Shown here one piece after another: positions 7,096-12,212 of a stretch of DNA of 12,212 nucleotides. The stretch's first letter is position 1; the number at the start of each line of letters is the position of its first letter. The notes beneath the pieces are model-generated. The model saw only the letters and a list, made by a program, of their open reading frames with translations. It had not been told where the DNA came from and did not search any database. The stretch is from DASWHK01 sp036398215. Its GTDB lineage: Bacteria; Acidobacteriota; UBA890. Where the stretch lies: the NCBI GenBank assembly GCA_036398215.1, contig DASWHK010000186.1, forward strand, positions 1 to 12,212. The letters are read 5' to 3'. The translations under genes were made by a program, and so were the position numbers.

Positions 7096-8741
7096 TGACT
7101 CTCTCGCGGCCGGATGGCCAGAAAATATCGCTTGACGAGATTCCGATAGCGCCAGGGGATGTGCTCAACGGCCAGCGCCGCACCCTCGGCATACCTCGAG
7201 GGGCCGCGTACGTTGCTGTACTCGACCGTCGAAGTCTGCTGCCTGCTGGCTTCCTGAAAAAGATCCTCGGGGTCTGGCTCCTCCTCGGGTCGAGTCTCGT
7301 CCTTGTCGAGAACTTCCATCTCGAGCTGCACCTCCAGCGTCGTTGGCGCCCCGAGCGGCATCTCTCCACCCATCGGATCGCTGGTGGCGTGCCCTGCCGG
7401 CCCGCCCTCCTGGCTGGCGGGATCGCCGGTCTCGCCGCCGCCCGCCGACTTCTGCACCTCGTCGGAGGGCATCGCCATGGCGCCCTCCTGCGGCTCGCCG
7501 CCCGACTGCTCGGCAGCCATCATCTGCTGTGACATCTGGGTCGCCGCCAATTGCTGCTGCTCCATCGACTGCTGCAGCGCCTGCATCTGCTGCGAGGCCT
7601 GGTTCATCATCTGCTGGGCGTCCATGCGCTGCGACATCGCCTCCATTGCCTCGGCGGCCTCCTGCAGGGCTTGCTGGGCATCGGCCATCTGCTCGTTGGC
7701 CATGGCGTCGGCGGCCTCCTGCAGCGCCCGCATGAGCTCCTCCATGCTCGCCTGGTCGCCCTGGGCGGCCTGCTGGAGCTGCTCGGCGAGCTGCTGGGCA
7801 TCGTCGCCCTGCATGTTGCGGAGGCTCTCGGCGAGCTGGCGCATGAGCTCGGCGGCCTGGGCGAGGTCCTGGCTCATGAGCGCTTCGGCGAGATCGGCCA
7901 TCTCCGGCGAGGTGGCCATGTCCCGGGCCAGCTCCTGGAGCGCCTCGTCGAGCGCCGCCGTCTGCAGGTTCCCCTCGTCGAGCGCGTTCTGCGCCTCCCG
8001 CAGCTCGCGCAACAGCTCTTCCATCGTCATCTCGTCGGCCTCGATCTGGCGCATCGCCTCCTCGAGACGCCGGCGGGCCTCGGCGCTCAGCTGCTCCTCG
8101 TCGGCGACCTCGTCGGCCTGCAGCTCGTCGGCCCTCTCCACCAGGTCGCGGATCTCGTCGAACTGCTCTTCCTGGAGCGCCGTCAGCCGACCCGAGTCGT
8201 CCAGGCGAACACCTGCAAACGACAGCAACGGGCCGTCCAGGGCCACGAACGACAGGCCGATCAGCAGCGCCCACATCCCCAGCGCCAGCCAGAAGCGCTG
8301 CGGGATCAGCGTCGGCACCAGGCGCTTGACGTCGAGGCGGCCGGCGGTGAGCGCCGCCCGCGCCACCTGGGTGCGGATCCATTCCGACTGGGGCGACGGG
8401 CGATCCTGGCGCATGAACCAGTAGGCGCTCTTGAGCTCGTCGTGCAGGTCGCCGCGTCGATCGGCGACGCCGGCGGCCCGGCCGAGCTGGCGGGCGCCGA
8501 TCTGCGACCAGACGAGGAAGCCCGCGTACAGTGCCGCCGCGAGCCCGATCACCGACAGCGTCGTCGGCACCGGCACAGGCAACAACATGGATACGATCTT
8601 GACCGCGAGCAAAGCGCCGAGCAGCAGGCAGACGGCCACCGAGAGATGCTCGAGCAACCGGTTGATCCGGACCCGCCGATCGATGCGCCGCAGGACGGCG
8701 CTGATGACCGAGCCTTCCGGGCTACTGCTGGCTGGCGCCAT
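7092..8741 (-). CDS. Three-TM protein with long Met/Gln-rich helical domain (DUF4175-like)
   Basis: 549 residues, first gene of the operon. A basic N-terminus is followed by membrane segments at about 33-53 and 60-78. A cytoplasmic segment (about 80-149) contains DRRGDLHDELKSAYWF, like the N-terminal region of DUF4175-type proteins, and a third membrane segment lies at about 150-168. Residues 184-412 are almost uninterrupted predicted helix, rich in Glu/Ala first and then in Gln, Met and Ala. I count 18 Met between 281 and 410. A disordered acidic/Gly-Pro stretch (412-500) leads to a conserved-looking tail, HIPWRYRNLVKRYFLAIR (527-544). If the N-terminus is cytoplasmic, the helical region is periplasmic. 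It may be a scaffold for the vWA proteins. The ATG at 8741 is preceded by AAGG with a 7-base gap. DUF4175 kinship is from resemblance only. Confidence 0.8.
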   Translation of the reverse strand: MAPASSSPEGSVISAVLRRIDRRVRINRLLEHLSVAVCLLLGALLAVKIVSMLLPVPVPTTLSVIGLAAALYAGFLVWSQIGARQLGRAAGVADRRGDLHDELKSAYWFMRQDRPSPQSEWIRTQVARAALTAGRLDVKRLVPTLIPQRFWLALGMWALLIGLSFVALDGPLLSFAGVRLDDSGRLTALQEEQFDEIRDLVERADELQADEVADEEQLSAEARRRLEEAMRQIEADEMTMEELLRELREAQNALDEGNLQTAALDEALQELARDMATSPEMADLAEALMSQDLAQAAELMRQLAESLRNMQGDDAQQLAEQLQQAAQGDQASMEELMRALQEAADAMANEQMADAQQALQEAAEAMEAMSQRMDAQQMMNQASQQMQALQQSMEQQQLAATQMSQQMMAAEQSGGEPQEGAMAMPSDEVQKSAGGGETGDPASQEGGPAGHATSDPMGGEMPLGAPTTLEVQLEMEVLDKDETRPEEEPDPEDLFQEASRQQTSTVEYSNVRGPSRYAEGAALAVEHIPWRYRNLVKRYFLAIRPRESQ

Positions 8742-8748
8742 ATCGAAA

Positions 8749-8752
8749 CCTT
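8749..8752 (-). promoter_or_regulatory. Ribosome binding site of the operon's first gene
   Basis: On the - strand AAGG lies seven bases before the ATG at 8741. It supports that start and is the clearest Shine-Dalgarno-like match in the operon. Confidence 0.5.
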
Positions 8753-8776
8753 GTGGTGTGCGGTCCGGAGAACCTG

Positions 8777-8803
8777 CGGGGCGAGCGCCCCGGCCGAAGC
8801 CGG
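8777..8803 (-). promoter_or_regulatory. Overlapping hairpins with UUCG loop in the operon leader
   Basis: Read on the - strand, CCGGC-TTCG-GCCGG (8803-8790) would form a stem capped by a cUUCGg tetraloop, which is unusually stable in RNA. A second stem, CGGGGCG/CGCCCCG (8792-8777, 2-base loop), shares three bases with it, so full-length versions exclude each other. They lie 36-62 bases upstream of the first ATG, without a following U run. The structure is visible; a regulatory role is a guess, and the predicted RNA exists only if transcription starts upstream of 8803. Confidence 0.35.
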
Positions 8804-9076
8804 CAGCCGATCGCCGCCGCTACGGTGTACACGGGCCGCTTGCTGCGCAGGCCTGCAGGTGGCCCACCTATGGGGAGGTTGCACGAGGCGTGGGGAGAGT
8901 CACACCCGACTGGTTTCTCGTCAAGGTCCGATCCCACCACCACACCCGAGTTTCACGTTGCCGGCGGACCCGATCAAGCCGGGCCTTTCCGAGCCTTCCC
9001 CTGAAGCCTCGCCGTCGCGCCCCACTCGCACCGTCGAGGTCATGGTACACCGACACAGCCGTGAATCCGCAGCCTC

Positions 9077-9082
9077 TTGACA
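9077..9082 (+). promoter_or_regulatory. Candidate -35 box for the peptidase gene
   Basis: TTGACA is a perfect match to the sigma-70 -35 consensus, about 115 bases before the preferred ATG. The expected -10 region near 9099-9106 (around CAGCATT) matches poorly, so this is only a candidate. If real, transcription would start near or after the alternative ATG at 9093, favouring the ATG at 9198. Confidence 0.25.
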
Positions 9083-9185
9083 GGCACCGGCGATGAAGCC
9101 AGCATTCCTGGCATCCCCGACCCCGAATCCGAAGCGCATCCTCGGCCCGCCGACGGCGCCCGACGCCGGCTCGCGGACCCGATCC

Positions 9186-9189
9186 GGAG
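9186..9189 (+). promoter_or_regulatory. Ribosome binding site deciding the peptidase start
   Basis: GGAG lies eight bases before the ATG at 9198, good spacing for translation initiation. It favours this start over the in-frame ATG at 9093. Confidence 0.6.
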
Positions 9190-9197
9190 CCCGCTAC

Positions 9198-12100
9198 ATG
9201 AGAGATCGCCGCGCCTACAAGCTCTTGCTCGCCGTCGTCCTCGTTCTCCCCCTGACCCTGCCGGCGGTTGCTCCGGCCGCCGCCGGCGGCGGCGCCCCGT
9301 CCCAGGAGCAGGCCGCCCCCCGGCCGATCGAGCTGCAGGACATCATGGAGTGGAAGCGCCTCACCGGCTCCGAGCTCTCCGACGACGGCGCCTGGCTCGC
9401 CTACCGGCTGTCGCCCGCCGAGGGCGACAGCGAGGTGGTCGTGCGCAGCACCGCCGACGCGACCGAGCACCGCTTCGAGATCGGCGAGGCCAGCGGCGGC
9501 GGCTTCGGCGGCGGCGGCGGGCTGTCCTTCTCGGAGGACTCGCGCTGGCTGGCGTTCACGATCTACCCGGAGGAGGGCTCCGGCGGGCGCGGTGGCGGCG
9601 GCAACCGCGGCGGCGGCGCGGCGGCCCCGGCCCGCAACAAGCTCGGCGTGCTCGACCTCGACAGCGGCCAGATGGTCGAGATCGACAGCGTCCGCAGCTT
9701 CGCGTTCTCCGGCGAGAGCGCCGGCTGGCTGGCCCTCCACAAGTATCCGCCCGCCGGTGGGGGCGGCCGCGGCGGCGGCGCCGGCGGGGCGCGCGGCACG
9801 GGCGGTAACGACGATGACGACGACGACCGCGCCCGCGGCGCCGACCTGATCCTCCACGAGCTGGCCACCGGCATCCAGATGAACATCGGCAACGTCGCCG
9901 AGTTCGCCTTCGACGAGGCCGGCGAGCGGCTCGCCTGGGTGGTGGACAGCGAGGGCAAGGCCGGCAACGGCGTGCAGATGCGGGTCCTGGACAGCGGCGT
10001 CGTGCGGCCGCTGGACAGCGGCGAGGCGCGCTATCGCAGCCTCAGCTGGAGCGACGAAGGCGACGCCCTGAGCGTCTTGAAGGGCGTCGACCACCCGGAT
10101 TATGAAGACCCGCTCTACAGTGTCGTCGGCTTCACCGCGCTCGATGCCAGCGCCCCTGCCAAGGTCGTCTACGACCCGAGCGAGGACGACGCCTTCCCCG
10201 CCGGTATGACGATCGCCGCCAGCCGCTCGCCCTCCTGGAGCGACGACCTCGACATGCTGACCTTCGGGATCGCCGCGATCGAGATGACCGAGGAAGGGCG
10301 GCGTCGCGCGCAGCGCGATGAAGCCGAGGATGAGATCGAGGGCGGCGACGAGCCAGGAGAGGGCCGCCGCGACGGCGCCGACGACGAGCCCGAGAAGCCT
10401 GAGCTCGTCATCTGGCACTGGAAGGACGACCGCCTGCAATCGCAACAGCAGGTGCAGGAGGGCCGCGACCGCAACTTCAACTACCTGTCCGTCTACCACG
10501 TCGGCGAGGGCCGCTTCGTGCGGCTCGCCGACGACACCGTCCCCAACGTCTCACTGGTGCCCGGCCAGCGCCACGCCGTCGGCAACGACAACAGCCGCTA
10601 CGAGCTGCTCGGCAACCTCAACGGCCAGCGCTTCCAGGACGTCTACGCGATCGACACCGCCACCGGCGAGCGCACGCTGGTGCTCGAGCGGGCGCGCTGG
10701 TTCAACGGCGCCTCGCCGGACGGCAGCCATCTCCTCTACTACGAGAACGGCGACTACCACACCTATGAGCTCGCCGGCGGCGACCGCTACAACATCACCG
10801 ACGACGTCGACACCTCGTTCATCGACACCGAGGACGACCACAACGTCATCGACCCGCCGGTGCGGCCGATCGGCTGGACCGCGGACGGCGGAGCCGTTCT
10901 GCTGTACGACAACTGGGACATCTGGAAGGTCGGCGTCCACGGCGACGAGGGCGTCAACCTGACGGTCAACGGCAGCACCGACCAGATCCGCTACGGCCGC
11001 CGGCTGCGCATCGATCCCGACGAGGAAGGGATCGACCTGTCCGAGGACCAGTACCTGGCCCCCTACGGCGAGTGGACCAAGAAGTCGGGCATCGGCCGCA
11101 TCGCCGCTGGCAGCACCGGGGTCGAGATGCTGCTCTGGGGCGACGCCGCCTACTCGGGCCTGATGAAGGCCGAGGACGCCAAGGTGTTCGCCTACACGCT
11201 CGCCGACCAGGACAACTACCCCGACTACTACGTGACCGACGCCTCGTTTGCCGCCGGCGAGCGGATCACCGACGCCAACCCGCAGCAGGCCGGCTTCACC
11301 TGGTCGGCCGGCGCCCGCCTGCTCGATTACGAGTCCGACAAGGGCGACAAGCTGCAGGCCGCCCTCTTCCTGCCCGCCGGCTATCAGCCCGGCGACAAGT
11401 ACCCGACGATCGTCTACATCTACGAGCGGCTCTCGCAGGGGCTCAACAACTACACCCAGCCGTCGGCCAACGGCTTCAACAAGTCGGTGTACACGAGCAA
11501 CGGCTACGCCGTCCTGATGCCGGACATCGTCTACCAGGTCAACGATCCAGGGATGTCGGCGGTCTGGTCCGTGCTGCCGGCGCTCGAGGCGGCAATCGAG
11601 ACCGGCATCGTCGACGAGGACAATGTCGGCCTCCACGGCCACTCGTGGGGGGGCTACCAGACGTCGTTCCTGATCACCCAGACCGACAAGTTCGCCGCCG
11701 CGGTCGCCGGCGCGCCGCTCACCAACATGATCAGCATGTACAGCTCGATCTACTGGAACTCCGGCGGCGGCAACATGGCGATCTTCGAGTCCAGCCAGGG
11801 ACGCTTCACGGGCGACTACCTGGAGGCCTTCGACGCCTACCACCGCAACTCGCCGGTGTTCTTCGCCGACCGCGTCAAGACGCCGCTGATCCTGCTGCAC
11901 AACGACCAGGACGGCGCCGTCGACTGGAACCAGGGGATCGAGTACTACAACACGCTGCGCCGCCTGGGCAAGGACGTGGTCATGCTCCAGTACGTCGGCG
12001 AGAACCACGGCCTGCGGCAGCCCGCCAACCAGAAGGACTACACGATCCGCATGCGCGAGTTCTTCGACCACCACCTCAAGGGCGCCGCGGCGCCCGGCTG

Positions 12101-12212
12101 GCTGCTCGAAGGCGTCCCCCACATCAAGATGGCCGACCACCTCGAGGAGCGCGCCGAGCTGGTGGCCCCCAAGACTGGCAGCGGCGGCTCGGGCGGTGGC
12201 CGCGACGGCGGC
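9198..12212 (+). CDS. Exported S9-family (prolyl oligopeptidase-type) serine peptidase (3' partial)
   Basis: 1005 codons are visible, open to the right edge. A signal peptide (1-29: basic start, hydrophobic core 9-24, likely cleavage after APAAA) indicates export. Residues about 43-690 look like the family's beta-propeller (for example SDDGAWLAYRLSP). The alpha/beta-hydrolase domain (about 715-960) has nucleophile S816 in GHSWGGY, D905 in NDQDGAV and H937 in GENHGL, an intact triad in normal order. It should cleave peptides in the periplasm or outside the cell, probably for nutrient use. Unusual low-complexity insertions interrupt the propeller: Gly runs at 100-108, about 128-140 and 187-203, six Asp at 205-210, and an acidic, Arg-rich stretch at about 362-402. 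The visible end (about 993-1005) is again Gly-rich. An in-frame ATG at 9093 would add 35 residues before the signal peptide, so 9198 is preferred. Substrate preference cannot be read from the sequence. Confidence 0.95.
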   Translation, partial: MRDRRAYKLLLAVVLVLPLTLPAVAPAAAGGGAPSQEQAAPRPIELQDIMEWKRLTGSELSDDGAWLAYRLSPAEGDSEVVVRSTADATEHRFEIGEASGGGFGGGGGLSFSEDSRWLAFTIYPEEGSGGRGGGGNRGGGAAAPARNKLGVLDLDSGQMVEIDSVRSFAFSGESAGWLALHKYPPAGGGGRGGGAGGARGTGGNDDDDDDRARGADLILHELATGIQMNIGNVAEFAFDEAGERLAWVVDSEGKAGNGVQMRVLDSGVVRPLDSGEARYRSLSWSDEGDALSVLKGVDHPDYEDPLYSVVGFTALDASAPAKVVYDPSEDDAFPAGMTIAASRSPSWSDDLDMLTFGIAAIEMTEEGRRRAQRDEAEDEIEGGDEPGEGRRDGADDEPEKPELVIWHWKDDRLQSQQQVQEGRDRNFNYLSVYHVGEGRFVRLADDTVPNVSLVPGQRHAVGNDNSRYELLGNLNGQRFQDVYAIDTATGERTLVLERARWFNGASPDGSHLLYYENGDYHTYELAGGDRYNITDDVDTSFIDTEDDHNVIDPPVRPIGWTADGGAVLLYDNWDIWKVGVHGDEGVNLTVNGSTDQIRYGRRLRIDPDEEGIDLSEDQYLAPYGEWTKKSGIGRIAAGSTGVEMLLWGDAAYSGLMKAEDAKVFAYTLADQDNYPDYYVTDASFAAGERITDANPQQAGFTWSAGARLLDYESDKGDKLQAALFLPAGYQPGDKYPTIVYIYERLSQGLNNYTQPSANGFNKSVYTSNGYAVLMPDIVYQVNDPGMSAVWSVLPALEAAIETGIVDEDNVGLHGHSWGGYQTSFLITQTDKFAAAVAGAPLTNMISMYSSIYWNSGGGNMAIFESSQGRFTGDYLEAFDAYHRNSPVFFADRVKTPLILLHNDQDGAVDWNQGIEYYNTLRRLGKDVVMLQYVGENHGLRQPANQKDYTIRMREFFDHHLKGAAAPGWLLEGVPHIKMADHLEERAELVAPKTGSGGSGGGRDGG
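9495..9827 (+). repeat. GGC-rich low-complexity tracts inside the peptidase gene
   Basis: Three clusters of mostly GGC/GGT/GGG codons (about 9495-9521, 9579-9617 and 9756-9806) encode Gly-rich loops, and the last is followed by six Asp codons (9810-9827). They are in frame and look like loop expansions between propeller blades. Triplet-rich DNA of this kind is prone to slippage. Confidence 0.6.

Larger units (their letters stand above)
8742..9197. promoter_or_regulatory. Divergent intergenic region between the operon and the peptidase gene
   Basis: About 450 bases without a convincing gene; frames open here are extensions of shadow frames. It must hold the promoters of both the leftward operon and the rightward peptidase. 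On the + strand an exact TTGACA lies at 9077-9082, but no good -10 box follows at 16-18 bases. On the - strand TTGACG lies at 8924-8919, also with a poor -10. The part near the operon forms hairpins at 8777-8803, and a smaller stem (AGGTG/CACCT) lies at 8857-8869. I cannot name a regulator. Confidence 0.5.

Noticed and set aside
740..8741. An anti-phage defence island built on MoxR and vWA proteins
   Set aside because: MoxR/vWA pairs occur in some defence contexts, but there is no nuclease, toxin, phage or mobile-element gene here, and the Bat-like membrane proteins point to an envelope role.
7551..9080. 509-residue open frame on the + strand
   Set aside because: Its Leu/His/Gly/Arg-rich sequence mirrors the Gln/Met/Ala-rich codons of the real gene on the other strand.
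9093..9197. Upstream in-frame ATG (9093) as the peptidase start
   Set aside because: It would put 35 polar, Pro-rich residues before a good signal peptide, and the ATG at 9198 has a well-spaced GGAG.
8868..10499. 543-residue open frame on the - strand reaching into the divergent spacer
   Set aside because: Most of it is antisense to the peptidase gene, and the part in the spacer shows no domain or ribosome site.
10551..12140. 529-residue open frame on the - strand
   Set aside because: It lies fully opposite the S9 catalytic domain, has a Val/Gly/Arg/Asp-biased composition and no recognisable motif.

Overview
The window is very GC-rich and densely coding, with long open shadow frames opposite every gene. 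It looks like a chromosomal segment of a free-living, Gram-negative-type bacterium with many secreted proteins. An exported S9 peptidase, a MoxR/DUF58/Bat-like operon and a PilX-like protein together suggest an Acidobacteriota-type organism (for example Thermoanaerobaculia). That placement is an inference from gene content; no marker gene is present. I see no tRNA, rRNA, CRISPR array, insertion sequence or attachment site.

Layout: (1) 1-572, + strand: the 3' end of a gene for a repetitive beta-rich protein resembling the C-terminal part of PilX-like pilus accessory proteins. (2) 573-739: a short non-coding gap between convergent genes with a strong hairpin. (3) 740-8741, - strand: one five-gene operon of about 8 kb. 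In transcription order it encodes a three-TM protein with a long Met/Gln-rich helical region, a MoxR-family AAA+ ATPase, a soluble DUF58/vWA protein, a BatA-like membrane protein with a degenerate vWA domain, and a large membrane protein with two vWA domains, the second inserted in a cysteine-less glutamine-amidotransferase-like fold. Three of the four junctions are 4-base ATGA stop/start overlaps. (4) 8742-9197: a divergent intergenic region of about 450 bp with overlapping hairpins in the operon leader. (5) 9198-12212, + strand: an exported prolyl-oligopeptidase-type serine peptidase with an intact Ser-Asp-His triad, running off the right edge.

Working model: MoxR and DUF58 act in the cytoplasm. 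By the positive-inside rule, the two large Bat-like proteins place their vWA domains in the periplasm, and the coiled-coil protein also seems to send its helical arm there. The operon therefore looks like an ATPase-driven envelope chaperone or assembly machine. MoxR/vWA operons are known in general, but what this kind does is not settled. The combination of a nested vWA/amidotransferase-like protein with a Met-rich membrane coiled-coil protein as the first gene is the part most worth following up. The S9 peptidase is divergently transcribed and may be functionally separate.
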